From contig NZ_CAKRCF010000006.1 of the NCBI RefSeq assembly GCF_934307085.1, positions 21,494 to 85,493 on the forward strand: a DNA stretch of 64,000 nucleotides, in the 5' to 3' direction. The notes beneath the pieces were generated by a model. The model was not told the DNA's origin, ran no database searches, and was given only the letters and a program-made list of their open reading frames with translations. Source of the stretch: an uncultured Anaerobutyricum sp. (GTDB taxonomy: Bacteria > Bacillota > Clostridia > Lachnospirales > Lachnospiraceae). The stretch's first letter is position 1. Every line of letters begins with the position of its first letter. A program made the translations under genes and the position numbers. This document shows, piece by piece, positions 17,598-28,703 of the stretch.

Positions 17598-18578
17598 ATG
17601 AAAGAAAAGATATTAGAATTTCTAAAGCAGCAGGACGGATTTATTTCTGGTCAGCGTATTTGTGATGAGCTGGGAGTTTCAAGAACTGCTGTATGGAAAT
17701 ATATGAACAGTCTGAAAAAAGAGGGATATGAGATTGAGTCGGTAACCCGTAAGGGTTACCGGCTTTTACAAAGTCCTGATTTGCTTACAAGAGAAGCATT
17801 GCTTTCCAGTATACCTGAAGGTGTTATACAGGGGGAACTTTGCTGTTTTGAAAGCATTGATTCTACCAATGAAGAGGCAAAGCGCCGAGGAGAAATGGGT
17901 GCGGCAGATGGAAGTGTTTATGTTGCAGATACTCAGACAAGTGGCAAGGGACGCCGGGGAAGAAATTGGCTGTCTCCTGCTGGCGAAGATATTTTTTTCA
18001 CAATATTGTTGCGTCCGGAGCTTCCGTTAGATTGTGTATCGATGCTTACTTTAGTAGCGGCGTCAGCAGTAGCAGAGGGAATAGATAAGGTTACAGGACA
18101 AAATAGTCAGATTAAGTGGCCTAATGATATTGTGCTTAATCGGAAAAAGGTATGTGGTATTCTGACAGAAATGAACATGGAAATAGATAGCATTGCCTAT
18201 GTTGTTGTTGGTATTGGAATTAATGTAAACAGAATGGAATTTAGAGAGGATATTGCGGATATGGCAACTTCTCTTAAAAAGGAAAGTGGTCATGCGATAG
18301 AGAGGGCTACTTTGCTTTCAGAAATTTTGTCAGCTTTTTTCAGAGATTATAAACTGTTTTTAGAAAAGCAGGATTTATCACCGTTTTTAGAAAGTTATAA
18401 TCAGAAGCTTGTGAATGTAGGACGGGAAGTAAAGGTTATAAAAAAGGGTGAGGAAATAATTCGTACAGCTATTGGAATTAACGACAGGGGAGAGCTGATC
18501 GTTCAAGATGCAGAGGGAAATATAGAGCATATTTTTTCTGGAGAGGTATCTGTCCGTGGCATTTACGGATATGTATAG
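17598..18578 (+). CDS. birA: Bifunctional biotin-protein ligase/biotin operon repressor
   Basis: Activates biotin as biotinyl-AMP and attaches it to carboxylase lysines. In this two-domain form it can also repress biotin genes. The N-terminal winged helix (residues 1-60) includes ISGQRICDELGVSRTAVWKYM. The catalytic domain has the ATP/biotin loop GKGRRGRNWLSPAG (from residue 116), KWPNDIVLNRKKVCGIL and the C-terminal SH3-like domain. Length 326 aa is typical. An exact 8-bp inverted repeat (GGTAACCC, GGGTTACC) lies inside the coding sequence at 17741-17760. Confidence 0.93.
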   Translation: MKEKILEFLKQQDGFISGQRICDELGVSRTAVWKYMNSLKKEGYEIESVTRKGYRLLQSPDLLTREALLSSIPEGVIQGELCCFESIDSTNEEAKRRGEMGAADGSVYVADTQTSGKGRRGRNWLSPAGEDIFFTILLRPELPLDCVSMLTLVAASAVAEGIDKVTGQNSQIKWPNDIVLNRKKVCGILTEMNMEIDSIAYVVVGIGINVNRMEFREDIADMATSLKKESGHAIERATLLSEILSAFFRDYKLFLEKQDLSPFLESYNQKLVNVGREVKVIKKGEEIIRTAIGINDRGELIVQDAEGNIEHIFSGEVSVRGIYGYV

Positions 18579-18590
18579 GAGGCCATTATT

Positions 18591-18935
18591 ATGTTTGATG
18601 ATAAAGTAATATTATGTGGTTCAAGCAGTTATGAAAAGATTTTTTACTTTAATCCGGAGTTTGATTCACTTCCAAAGCAGATAAAAGATGAACTCCAGAT
18701 TATGTGTGTTCTTTTTACAGAAGATGTAGGGGGAATCCTCAGATTAGAATTTGATGAAAAAGGAAATCTTAATCTTACTGTGGAATCAAAAGAAGATGAT
18801 TTCTTCTTTGACGAAATAGGAAGTGTTCTTAAGATAAAACAGCTTCGCGCAGAAAAGAGAGAGCTTCTGGAAAATATGGAAACATATTTCAGAGTATTTT
18901 TCTTACAGGAGGGACAAGATGTTACTAGCAATTGA
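18591..18935 (+). CDS. Small acidic protein of unknown function
   Basis: A 114-aa soluble, acidic protein with no membrane segment and no catalytic motif I can name. It opens [20 protein letters not shown], has a beta-rich middle ([19 protein letters not shown]), and ends in a charged helix ([19 protein letters not shown]). It resembles small Lachnospiraceae proteins filed under a DUF (possibly DUF6145), but that is from memory. AGGAGG lies just upstream. The last 17 nt overlap coaX, whose ribosome site lies inside this gene, so the two are coupled in the birA-coaX-dusB run. Confidence 0.75.
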   Translation: MFDDKVILCGSSSYEKIFYFNPEFDSLPKQIKDELQIMCVLFTEDVGGILRLEFDEKGNLNLTVESKEDDFFFDEIGSVLKIKQLRAEKRELLENMETYFRVFFLQEGQDVTSN

Positions 18936-19692
18936 TATTGGAAATACAGATTTTACGATAGGAATCTTTCAGGGAAAAAAACTATGTGATACCTTTCGAA
19001 TGAGAACGAAGGTTAACCGTACATCAGATGAATATGGTGTGTTCATATTAAATACTCTCCAGTATAAAGGATATGATACAAAAGATGTGGAAGATGTAAT
19101 TATCGCATCTGTTGTTCCTGCTGTTATGCATTCTTTTAACAGTGCCATTATTAAATATTTTGGTCTGACGCCGATTGTTGTAGGGCCGGGAATCCGCACA
19201 GGAATCCGTATTGCCACAACGAATCCAAAAGAAACAGGAGCAGACCGTATTGTGGACGCTGTTGCAGGATATGAGCTTTATGGCGGTCCGGTTATCGTTG
19301 TTGATTTTGGAACGGCAACAACATATGATTTGGTTACAGGAGATGGAAGATTTGTCGGAGGAGTAACTTCTCCAGGAATTCGTACTTCTGCGAACGCTCT
19401 CTGGCAGCAGGCAGCAAAGCTTCCGGAAATCGAAATCAGAAAACCGCAGTATATTCTTGCAAAAGATACAGTAACGAGTATGCAGGGCGGTCTTGTTTAT
19501 GGTTATATCGGACAGACAGAATATATTATTCGTAAGATGAAGGAAGAAAGCGGATTAGGAAAGATTAATGTAGTAGCTACAGGTGGTCTTGGAAAAATGA
19601 TCGCACAGGAAACAAGTTTTATTAATTACTATGATGCAAACCTTACCTTAAAAGGATTGCAGATTATTTATGATAAGCAGAAGCAGGATTAA
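18919..19692 (+). CDS. coaX: Type III pantothenate kinase
   Basis: First step of coenzyme A synthesis. The protein (257 aa) has the ASKHA phosphate-1 motif at the start ([17 protein letters not shown]), [16 protein letters not shown], and [13 protein letters not shown] as phosphate-2, plus [19 protein letters not shown] and VATGGLG, the type III signatures. It starts within the end of the preceding unknown gene behind AGGAGGG. dusB begins directly after the stop, so cotranscription is certain in practice. Confidence 0.95.
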   Translation: MLLAIDIGNTDFTIGIFQGKKLCDTFRMRTKVNRTSDEYGVFILNTLQYKGYDTKDVEDVIIASVVPAVMHSFNSAIIKYFGLTPIVVGPGIRTGIRIATTNPKETGADRIVDAVAGYELYGGPVIVVDFGTATTYDLVTGDGRFVGGVTSPGIRTSANALWQQAAKLPEIEIRKPQYILAKDTVTSMQGGLVYGYIGQTEYIIRKMKEESGLGKINVVATGGLGKMIAQETSFINYYDANLTLKGLQIIYDKQKQD

Positions 19693-20646
19693 ATGATGAC
19701 CGTTAAAGAAATATATGGAACAAATTTTCCGGTGATTCTTGCACCGATGGCAGGAATTACAGACTTGCCGTTTCGTATTCTCTGTAAGGAGCAGGGAGCA
19801 GATGTCATGGTCACAGAGATGATTAGTGCCAAAGCTCTTTTTTATGGAAATAAAAATACACTGCCCCTCATGCAGATTGAAGAGGAAGAAAAGCCAATTG
19901 GAGTACAGATTTTTGGTTCAGAACCGGAATTAATGGGTGCGATGGCTCATAAGATTGAAGATAAGGGATTTTCTTATATTGATATTAACATGGGATGTCC
20001 TGTACCTAAGATTGTAAATAATAAAGAAGGTTCTGCATTAATGTTAAATCCGGAACTTGCCGGAAAAATTGTAAAAGAGGTTTCTAAAGCAGTGAGTTTA
20101 CCTGTTACTGTAAAGTTTAGAAAAGGATTTGATGATGATCACATCAACGCACCAGAATTTGCTCAAATTATGGAAGAAAATGGTGCAGCGGCAGTCGCCA
20201 TTCATGGAAGGACAAGAGTCCAGTACTATACAGGACAGGCGGATTGGGACATCATTCGTGATGTGAAAAATGCAGTCTCTATTCCGGTTATCGGTAACGG
20301 TGACATTTTTAAAGGGGAAGATGCTGTAAAGATGCGGGACTATACCGGCTGTGACGGGATCATGATTGCCAGAGGTGCAAAGGGAAATCCGTGGATTTTT
20401 CGGGAAGTGAAAGCAGCACTTTCCGGGCAGCCAATCCCAGAACGTCCGACAGAGGAAGAAGTGATTTCCATGCTTCTTCGTCATGCACAGTTAAGCGTCC
20501 AGTATAAAGGTGAAAAAATGGGAATCCGCGAGATGCGAAAGCACACAGCATGGTATACCACAGGGATGCATGGTTCCTCAGCTCTTCGCAACAAAGTTAA
20601 TCAGGTAGAGACTTTTGACGCATTGAAGGAACTGCTGATGCGTTGA
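19693..20646 (+). CDS. dusB: tRNA-dihydrouridine synthase (DusB type)
   Basis: Flavoenzyme reducing uridines in tRNA to dihydrouridine. FMN TIM-barrel start PVILAPMAGITDLPFRILC; catalytic Cys102 in DINMGCPVPKIVNNKEGSAL (quoted motif INMGCPVPKI); KFRKGFDD, HGRTRVQYYTGQADW, and GNGDIFKGEDA follow. The C-terminal helical domain ends HTAWYTTGMHGSSALRNKVN. Length 317 aa is normal. ATG at 19693 or 19696 (adjacent). It abuts coaX without a gap. greA follows but has its own consensus promoter. Confidence 0.93.
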   Translation: MMTVKEIYGTNFPVILAPMAGITDLPFRILCKEQGADVMVTEMISAKALFYGNKNTLPLMQIEEEEKPIGVQIFGSEPELMGAMAHKIEDKGFSYIDINMGCPVPKIVNNKEGSALMLNPELAGKIVKEVSKAVSLPVTVKFRKGFDDDHINAPEFAQIMEENGAAAVAIHGRTRVQYYTGQADWDIIRDVKNAVSIPVIGNGDIFKGEDAVKMRDYTGCDGIMIARGAKGNPWIFREVKAALSGQPIPERPTEEEVISMLLRHAQLSVQYKGEKMGIREMRKHTAWYTTGMHGSSALRNKVNQVETFDALKELLMR

Positions 20647-20671
20647 CAACGAAAATTTTTTGGATTATAAT
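20643..20671 (+). promoter_or_regulatory. Consensus promoter of greA
   Basis: TTGACA (20643-20648) and TATAAT (20666-20671) with a 17-nt spacer, both perfect matches to the sigma-A consensus. The -35 hexamer overlaps the dusB stop codon. greA starts 37 nt downstream of the -10. Confidence 0.9.
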
Positions 20672-20708
20672 GGTGCTTTAAGTGAAGCAGAAAAGAAAGG
20701 TGTAGATT

Positions 20709-21191
20709 ATGGTGGAAGCAAAAAAACATATCCTTACAAGTCAGGGAATGCAGGCATTAGAAGATGAGCTGCAGGATCTCAAAGTAGTTAAAAGAAAAGA
20801 AATCGCACAGAAGATAAAAGAAGCCAGAGAACAGGGTGATTTATCCGAGAATGCAGAGTACGATGCAGCCAAAGATGAGCAGCGTTCTATGGAAGCAAGA
20901 ATCGAAGAACTTGAGAAAATCATTAAGAATGCAGAAGTTATTGATGAGTCCGCTTACGATAAAGATACAGTAAGTATTGGAAGTACAGTTAAGTTCTACG
21001 ATGAAGAATTTGATGAAGAACTTGAATACCGTATCGTTGGTTCTACGGAATCAGATATTCTTAAAGGTCTTATTTCTAACGAATCTCCATTAGGAAAAGC
21101 TTTGATCGGTTCTAAGATCGGTGAGACAGTTCAGGTAGAAAGTCCAGACGGATTTTCAAGATACAAAATTCTCGGAATTTCCAGAGAATAA
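20709..21191 (+). CDS. greA: Transcription elongation factor GreA
   Basis: Rescues backtracked RNA polymerase by stimulating transcript cleavage. The N-terminal coiled coil (about 1-77) contains the acidic tip AREQGDLSENAEYDAAKDEQ (20 residues, with the D and E that enter the polymerase channel). The C-terminal FKBP-like domain has VSIGSTVKFYDEE and SPLGKALIGSKIGETVQVE. 160 aa, normal. A perfect promoter suggests high expression. A long inverted-repeat element begins just after the stop. Confidence 0.96.
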   Translation: MVEAKKHILTSQGMQALEDELQDLKVVKRKEIAQKIKEAREQGDLSENAEYDAAKDEQRSMEARIEELEKIIKNAEVIDESAYDKDTVSIGSTVKFYDEEFDEELEYRIVGSTESDILKGLISNESPLGKALIGSKIGETVQVESPDGFSRYKILGISRE

Positions 21192-21196
21192 GGAAA

Positions 21197-21488
21197 TCTA
21201 ATTTGTCGAGCTGGTAACAGATGCTGTTGTGAAGGGGTTTGTGACCGGATTGCATCGATGACTTCTAAAAGAGGGATTATTATAAGGTTATATTTTGTTC
21301 CGTTGTGCCTGATAGGACAACCTTGCTCGAAAACGAGCTCGCAAGGTTACAGTCAAAACTCCACAGCACAAAGTCACAAAATATAACCTTATAATAATCC
21401 CTTTTTTTAGTCTCTCTTTTCAGTATTACTTTTGGCAATCCGGCTACTTATTTTTTACCAGCGGGTCTGTTTAGCTCGACAAATTAGA
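21197..21488. repeat. Long inverted-repeat element, copy A
   Basis: 292 bp between greA and the cda operon. The outermost 16 bp are perfect inverted repeats (TCTAATTTGTCGAGCT, AGCTCGACAAATTAGA). Inside, a perfect 27-bp stem pairs 21272-21298 with 21376-21402 (AGGGATTATTATAAGG and its complement). Further in are conserved blocks GTTCCGTTGTGC and CACAGCACAAAGTCACAAAAT (in part), and an apical stem AACCTTGC/GCAAGGTT. No ORF. It could serve as terminator for greA. Confidence 0.85.
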
Positions 21489-21505
21489 ATTTATCTCATT
21501 TATCA

Positions 21506-21535
21506 TTGTAATTGGAAGAAAGTTCATGTTATACT
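21506..21535 (+). promoter_or_regulatory. Candidate promoter of the cda operon
   Basis: TTGTAA at 21506-21511 and TATACT at 21530-21535 with an 18-nt spacer, starting 18 nt past the right end of repeat copy A; 43 nt lie between the -10 and the first ATG. Confidence 0.6.
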
Positions 21536-21578
21536 AAAAAAGATTAGAAACATTTTATATAGAAATTGAGGAACAGCT

Positions 21579-21980
21579 ATGATTGATCCGAAAAAAGTCA
21601 GACTAATGACGAAACTGGCAGTTTATGAAGAAGGATCGGGTAAAAACGACCTGAAAATTAATTGCTATACGAAAAAAACATATGTAAATATCAAACAATT
21701 AGAGAGTATTATTGCGGTTACATTAGCCTATATACTAGGAATTTTACTTTATTGTTTTGGGATTTATACAGATATTATCTCACAGGGATTAAGTTTTCCA
21801 TATAAGAAATATTTGCTTCGTGCAATAGTCCTTTATGTTTTTATTCTTATTATTGATTTTGTATTTACTCGAAGATATTATAACAGAGTTTACGAGAAGA
21901 TGAGAGAAAATATAAAACAGTACGATCATAATTTGTACCGTTTACAAAAATATATTCAAAAAGAAGAGGACGAAGCATAA
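21579..21980 (+). CDS. Unknown two-helix membrane protein in the cda operon
   Basis: 133 aa, unrecognised. A polar N-terminus (1-40) precedes two hydrophobic helices at about 43-66 (IIAVTLAYILGILLYCFGIY) and 78-98 (LLRAIVLYVFILIIDFVF), then a basic/charged helical tail (100-133) that could be a coiled coil. A -10/-35 pair lies upstream. The next gene starts 2 nt after its stop, so it is the first gene of a four-gene run ending in cdaA-cdaR. Confidence 0.7.
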   Translation: MIDPKKVRLMTKLAVYEEGSGKNDLKINCYTKKTYVNIKQLESIIAVTLAYILGILLYCFGIYTDIISQGLSFPYKKYLLRAIVLYVFILIIDFVFTRRYYNRVYEKMRENIKQYDHNLYRLQKYIQKEEDEA

Positions 21981-21982
21981 TT

Positions 21983-22996
21983 ATGATAGCAAAATTAATA
22001 TATTTGAAAGAGTTGATAATAATTTTTTATAAGAAGCATGTAGATGTGCTTCTTCCAATATTGAAACTGCTTTTTTCTTTTTTTGCATTAAGCACGTTTC
22101 AGGGAATGTTTCAGTATAATGGATCTATAAATAAATCATTTATATTTTTAGGAATTTCCGCAGTGCAGGCGTTTCTGCCAATATCATTTTTGTATTATGC
22201 AGTATCTATATTAATTATGATAAATTTATGTAAGGTTTCCATGGATATTTTTCTGGGATTTATTATTTTCTTTATCATGTGTTCGCTTGCATTTATACGT
22301 GTAGACAGAAAACATGCAGTAATTATTCTGATAACAGCAATATTATTTTATTTGAAGTTGGAATATCTGCTTCCGGTATTGCTTGGAATGATAGTAGGAT
22401 TTGGAGCGATTTTACCGACAGCAGCAGGAATAATTTTATATTTTTTATCTGTCTACATGACCGATGTAAGTACTTTGATTACGACATCTTCCAGTTCAAG
22501 TTTTGGGATGGGTCTGCAAAGAATTGTCAATCTTATGGTGATTGATAAGAAGTTGCTTGTATTGTTAGTAACATTTAGTGTGATAATTTTTATCACAACA
22601 TTGTTATGCCATCTGTTCTATGAGAGGGCATGGGTATTTGCTATTTTTGCAGGATATGTGGCGATGATATTGTTATTATTGTTTGGAAGGTTGATTTTTG
22701 AGCTTGATTATACAATATGGCGTATATTTTTAGAAGTGATACTAGGTGTAGGATGTTGTTATATTTATCGCTTTTTCAGAGGAATAGGTGATGTGTCTAG
22801 AATTGAAAAGGCATCTTTTGAGGATGATGAATACTTTTATTATGTTAAAGCTGTTCCGAAGATTAAAGTTACACAGAAAAAGTGGAATGTAACCGATATT
22901 AATTCCAGTGAAAATGTAGATGATATTCTATTTGATGATATAACAGAGGAATCTGACCTGTTTGATGAGAATGGGAAAGAAGCAGAGAAAAGGTGA
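21983..22996 (+). CDS. Unknown polytopic membrane protein upstream of cdaA
   Basis: 337 aa, not recognised. About eight to ten hydrophobic segments fill residues 15-270. Its hydrophobic layout recalls the membrane domain of SpoIIE-like proteins, but no phosphatase domain is present and the likeness is not strong enough for a name. The last 70 residues are soluble, acidic and rich in Asp/Glu (EDDEYFYYV, SENVDDILFDDITEESD). It is 2 nt after its upstream neighbour and 19 nt before cdaA, so it is made with the c-di-AMP cyclase; a role in membrane c-di-AMP function is inference only. Confidence 0.7.
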   Translation: MIAKLIYLKELIIIFYKKHVDVLLPILKLLFSFFALSTFQGMFQYNGSINKSFIFLGISAVQAFLPISFLYYAVSILIMINLCKVSMDIFLGFIIFFIMCSLAFIRVDRKHAVIILITAILFYLKLEYLLPVLLGMIVGFGAILPTAAGIILYFLSVYMTDVSTLITTSSSSSFGMGLQRIVNLMVIDKKLLVLLVTFSVIIFITTLLCHLFYERAWVFAIFAGYVAMILLLLFGRLIFELDYTIWRIFLEVILGVGCCYIYRFFRGIGDVSRIEKASFEDDEYFYYVKAVPKIKVTQKKWNVTDINSSENVDDILFDDITEESDLFDENGKEAEKR

Positions 22997-23015
22997 AAGG
23001 GCCGGATAACAAATT

Positions 23016-23912
23016 ATGCAGTTAATAAGTATAGGACAATTTCACAAAGTAATAGAAAAGTATTTGTACTGGCTATCACTGCCATCTATTGGTTTTACCG
23101 ATATTTTGGAGATTATTATTATCAGCGTGATTGTCTACCAGATGCTAAAGTGGGTACAGCTTACACGGGCATGGACTTTGTTTAAAGGTATTATAATGCT
23201 ATTGCTGTTTGCACTTTTTGCAGCGATATTCCAGTTAAATACAATATCATGGTTGCTTTCTAATTCACTTGGGGTAGGTATTACCGCAGCGATTATCATA
23301 TTCCAGCCGGAACTCAGAAGGGCATTAGAGCAGCTTGGGCGTAAAAAGATTTTCAGTAATCTGTTTTCAGTAGGAGAGTATGAAGGAAGACAGTCAGCAC
23401 TTACAGAGAAGACGATTAACGAGATTGTACGTGCTTCCTATGAAATGGGAGAAGTAAAGACGGGTGCACTTATGGTTATTGAGCAAAACGTTGCACTTGG
23501 AGAATATGTGCGTACGGGAATTTCTATTGATGGAATCGTTACTAGTCAGTTGCTTATTAATATTTTTGAGCACAATACACCATTACATGATGGAGCAGTT
23601 ATTATAAGAGGTAATCGTATTGTATCAGCGACCTGTTATCTTCCACTTACTGACAGTATGGATATTGGAAAAGAATTAGGAACAAGACATAGAGCAGCTG
23701 TAGGAATCAGCGAGGTTTCAGACAGTTTGACGATTATTGTTTCTGAGGAGACAGGAGCAGTTTCTCTTGCGAAAGATGGAAGGCTGTATAAACATTTACA
23801 AAAGGATGAACTTCTAGAAAAACTGAAACAGTTAAAGATTGATGACACGAATAACGTAGATGTATTAAAAAAATGGAAGGACTTGTTGCGGAATGAAAAG
23901 TCAGAAAAATAA
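23016..23912 (+). CDS. cdaA: Diadenylate cyclase CdaA
   Basis: Makes c-di-AMP from two ATP at the membrane. Three N-terminal helices (about 20-100) precede the DAC domain. The DGA motif (Asp192, in HDGAVIIRGNRIVSA) and the RHR motif (224-226, in LGTRHRAAVG) are both intact, so the enzyme should be active. 298 aa. The 3' end overlaps cdaR by 20 nt, the standard pairing in Firmicutes. The glmM gene that often follows cdaR is not here; a TetR gene follows instead. Confidence 0.94.
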   Translation: MQLISIGQFHKVIEKYLYWLSLPSIGFTDILEIIIISVIVYQMLKWVQLTRAWTLFKGIIMLLLFALFAAIFQLNTISWLLSNSLGVGITAAIIIFQPELRRALEQLGRKKIFSNLFSVGEYEGRQSALTEKTINEIVRASYEMGEVKTGALMVIEQNVALGEYVRTGISIDGIVTSQLLINIFEHNTPLHDGAVIIRGNRIVSATCYLPLTDSMDIGKELGTRHRAAVGISEVSDSLTIIVSEETGAVSLAKDGRLYKHLQKDELLEKLKQLKIDDTNNVDVLKKWKDLLRNEKSEK

Positions 23913-25122
23913 TATGTGGATGAAAGTACTTTCCGTTGTCATAGCAATCCTTATATGGCTTTTTGTAGCTAACACTAATGATCCTGTAGTTACCAAAAAG
24001 TTTTATAATATTCCAGTAAAGGTTACAAATGAGGATGCATTGACAAATCGTGGATATGCTTATGAAATTCTTGACGGAGAAGAAGTAAATATTACTGTAA
24101 AAGGAAAGAGCAGTATTATACGTTCAATGAGCATTTCTGATTTTCAGGCAATTGCGGACTTTTCAAAGCTTTCCAAAGTAGATGCGGTTCCGATTGATGT
24201 TACAGCAAAGAAATACTCTGATCAGCTTGATATTACGCTTGGAACAACGAATACTATGAAGATAAAAAAGGATGAAGTAGTAACAATCAGTGTTCCTGTT
24301 AATATTACGGTAAAAGGAAATCCAGCAGAAGGATATGCGGTCGGCAGAGTGACAAGTACCCCAAATCTAATCAAAGTCAGTGGGCCGGAAAATCTACTCT
24401 CGTCCGCAAAGGAAATTCGTGCAAGTGTTAATATTGGTGGAAGTTCTCATGATATTACAGCGACGGATAAACCAGTTTTGTATGATGAAGAGGGAAAGAA
24501 GATTAGCAGTAATCAGATTGAATTTGATACTACTTCCATAGGAATCTATGTAGAACTCTGGAAAACAAAAACGGTAGATGTGAAGTTGAGTTATACTGGA
24601 GAGCCGGAGAAAAACTATCATTTGATTTCTTTTGATTATGAGCCAAAACAGATTACAATTGCAGCTCCAGATGATACTTTGGAAAATCTTGACTCTATTA
24701 CGCTAGATAGTATTTCTATTGAGGGACTTACTGAAGACTATGAGAAGGATATTGATTTGACCCAGACAGCTTTGCCGGATGAAGTAATCCTCGCTAATGA
24801 TGAGAATAGTGATGTAAAAGTAAAGGCAACGATAGAGAAAATAGTTTCTCATAAGATTTCATTTACCAAAAAAGATATTAATGTGACGAACAACAGTAAC
24901 AACTATAAAGTAAATTTTGACAAGAATAATGATTATTCGATTCAAATAGATGGAGCAGCTTCTGTTGTGAAAGGATTAGATATTGAGGACTTTGATCCAT
25001 GGATTGATATTAATGGTCTTGAACCAGGAAGTCATGAAGTAATACTTCATGTTAAAGATGTGGATGGAGTTACTGTTGGAGCTACAACTAAGCTCAAAAT
25101 TACTTTAAAAGAGAACAGCTAA
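23893..25122 (+). CDS. cdaR: CdaR (YbbR-domain) regulator of CdaA
   Basis: Membrane-anchored extracytoplasmic protein that modulates CdaA. One N-terminal helix (about 6-25, VLSVVIAILIWLFVANT) is followed by about four YbbR repeats (residues 30-400), each beginning with a pattern like KKFYNIPVKVTN, VTISVPVNITVKGNP, KTVDVKLSYTGEP, HKISFTKKDINVTNN. Length 409 aa is usual. It overlaps cdaA by 20 nt. Start MKSQKNNMWMK at 23893. Confidence 0.92.
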   Translation: MKSQKNNMWMKVLSVVIAILIWLFVANTNDPVVTKKFYNIPVKVTNEDALTNRGYAYEILDGEEVNITVKGKSSIIRSMSISDFQAIADFSKLSKVDAVPIDVTAKKYSDQLDITLGTTNTMKIKKDEVVTISVPVNITVKGNPAEGYAVGRVTSTPNLIKVSGPENLLSSAKEIRASVNIGGSSHDITATDKPVLYDEEGKKISSNQIEFDTTSIGIYVELWKTKTVDVKLSYTGEPEKNYHLISFDYEPKQITIAAPDDTLENLDSITLDSISIEGLTEDYEKDIDLTQTALPDEVILANDENSDVKVKATIEKIVSHKISFTKKDINVTNNSNNYKVNFDKNNDYSIQIDGAASVVKGLDIEDFDPWIDINGLEPGSHEVILHVKDVDGVTVGATTKLKITLKENS

Positions 25123-25208
25123 CAATTTAGAACCAATTCAAAAAATCTGCAAGGCTCTGAATTGTTACTTACAAATAGTGGATTTTAATGAATTGAGGAA
25201 ATAACGAT

Positions 25209-25736
25209 ATGAGACAAAAAACAGAAACAATGCTTTGTGCTGCCTTCATGGAACTGTTAAAAAAATACCCCTTTTCAAAAATCACAATACAAAAGCTTGC
25301 CGGTCAATGTGGAGTAAACCGGCAAACTTTTTATTATCATTTTGATAATATTTATGATTTGATGTCAAAGGCGTTTGAGTATGAGTTGGTATATGAAAGC
25401 CGAATATATGAAGAGGTAAATTGGGAATATGTTATGAGCGGTTTTCTACGATGGTTAAAAGAGCATCGTGCAGTCATAAGAAATATTCTTGCAAATGCGG
25501 AACTTCCATATTTAAAAAGAGCAATCTATCCATTGGTTGCAAGGAGTATATCTGATATAAGTTTCTCAAGTGAGAATTTGCAGTTTGCCGAAAAACAGAG
25601 AGAAGATTTTTGTATTAATTTTCTTACTATTGGAATTACTCAGTACGTACTAGAATGGGTAGAGAGTGATTTTCGAGAGCCAATAGAGGATATCGTTGCT
25701 CATATGTCATGGTTTTTACAGAAGGTATACTCTTAG
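25209..25736 (+). CDS. TetR family transcriptional regulator
   Basis: 175 aa. The N-terminal TetR HTH is clear: FSKITIQKLAGQCGVNRQTFYYHFDNIYDLM at about residues 19-49 (key part GVNRQTFYYHFDN). The C-terminal half (60-175) resembles the TetR_C type found with dihydroxyacetone-kinase regulators. It starts 86 nt after cdaR; a weak inverted repeat (CAATTC/GAATTG) lies between but without a U tract. The target is unknown; neither neighbour is an obvious regulated transporter. Confidence 0.85.
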   Translation: MRQKTETMLCAAFMELLKKYPFSKITIQKLAGQCGVNRQTFYYHFDNIYDLMSKAFEYELVYESRIYEEVNWEYVMSGFLRWLKEHRAVIRNILANAELPYLKRAIYPLVARSISDISFSSENLQFAEKQREDFCINFLTIGITQYVLEWVESDFREPIEDIVAHMSWFLQKVYS

Positions 25737-25843
25737 ATAAATTATCTGTTATGAAGAGAAATTGACATAGGGCAAAGAAGTAATAGCTAATAAAAAGCTG
25801 ACAGTAGAAGAATGATGGGATATAGGAGGAATTCAATAGGAAG

Positions 25844-26617
25844 ATGATTTCTAGTACATCAAATGCAAAAGTAAAGAATATTATCAACTTAAAAAAGAGT
25901 GCCAGAGCAAGAAAAAAAGAGAATTGTTTTCTAGTAGAAGGTCCGAGAATGTTTTTTGAAATTCCAAAAGACAGAATAGCAGAATGTTATCTTACAGAGG
26001 AATTCGCGGATAAATATGCAGAAGAACTCAAAGGATGGCGATATGAACTCATGAGTGAAAACGTATGCAGACATCTTTCTGATACAAAAACTCCACAGGG
26101 TGTTATCGCTGTAGTAAGAAGAGAGGAGCCAAGTGTTGAAGAACTTCTTAATAAGGAGAAAAATCCCTGCTTTTTTCTGTTAGAGAATCTGCAGGATCCT
26201 GGTAATCTTGGAACAATCATAAGAACTGCTGAAGGGGCAGGCGTGACAGGCGTTATTATGAACAGAGATACCGTAGACATTTATAATCCTAAGGTAATAC
26301 GTTCTACAATGGGAGCTATTTTTCGCGTTCCTTTTGTTATCGTAGATAGCCTGCCGGAAGTAATTTCTCAGTTGAAACAGAATAGTGTTGCTGTATATGC
26401 GGGGCATTTAAAGGGAGATGTATTCTATAAACAGGATTATCGGGGTGGAAGTGCATTTCTTATTGGAAATGAAGGAAATGGTCTTACTGATGAGATAACC
26501 GCTTTAGCCGATTATAAGATAAAAATCCCGATGAAAGGAAAAGTGGAATCTTTAAATGCGGCAGTGTCTGCAACAATTTTAATGTATGAGACAATGCGAC
26601 AGAGAGAATATATGTAG
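25844..26617 (+). CDS. SpoU-family RNA 2'-O-methyltransferase (TrmH/RlmB-like)
   Basis: Methylates a ribose in rRNA or tRNA. The N-terminal substrate-binding part (1-95) begins MISSTSNAKVKNIINLKKSA and carries FLVEGPRMF. The C-terminal SPOUT knot contains motif 1 NLQDPGNLGTIIRTAEGAG, motif 2 LIGNEGNGL and motif 3 IPMKGKVESLNAAVSATILMYE (quoted in part). 257 aa. AGGAGG about 15 nt upstream. The exact RNA target cannot be told from sequence. Confidence 0.9.
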   Translation: MISSTSNAKVKNIINLKKSARARKKENCFLVEGPRMFFEIPKDRIAECYLTEEFADKYAEELKGWRYELMSENVCRHLSDTKTPQGVIAVVRREEPSVEELLNKEKNPCFFLLENLQDPGNLGTIIRTAEGAGVTGVIMNRDTVDIYNPKVIRSTMGAIFRVPFVIVDSLPEVISQLKQNSVAVYAGHLKGDVFYKQDYRGGSAFLIGNEGNGLTDEITALADYKIKIPMKGKVESLNAAVSATILMYETMRQREYM

Positions 26618-28479
<1,862 letters not shown>

Positions 28480-28527
28480 TTAGAATCTGAGATTAATAAG
28501 AATTAGCCATTTAGTTACATAATAAAG

Positions 28528-28559
28528 GAAGCTCCCCCACTGAGAGGTGGGGGAGCTTC
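28528..28559 (+). terminator. Intrinsic terminator of glpK
   Basis: Perfect 13-bp stem GAAGCTCCCCCAC / GTGGGGGAGCTTC with a 6-nt loop, followed by TGGTTTTATT. Confidence 0.85.
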
Positions 28560-28703
28560 TGGTTTTATTCTAAAATAGACGGTTTTTGCAATCAAAATAA
28601 GCTGTATCTGTGACTTTGCTCATGATGTGTTGAATGATTATATTTAACACTTGATTCGAGACCATAAATATAGCTTGTTTTAGTTTGTGGACTGTCTGGT
28701 AGA

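Noticed and set aside
25122..25175. Hairpin CAATTC/GAATTG after cdaR as terminator
   Set aside because: Short stem, loop over 15 nt and no U tract.
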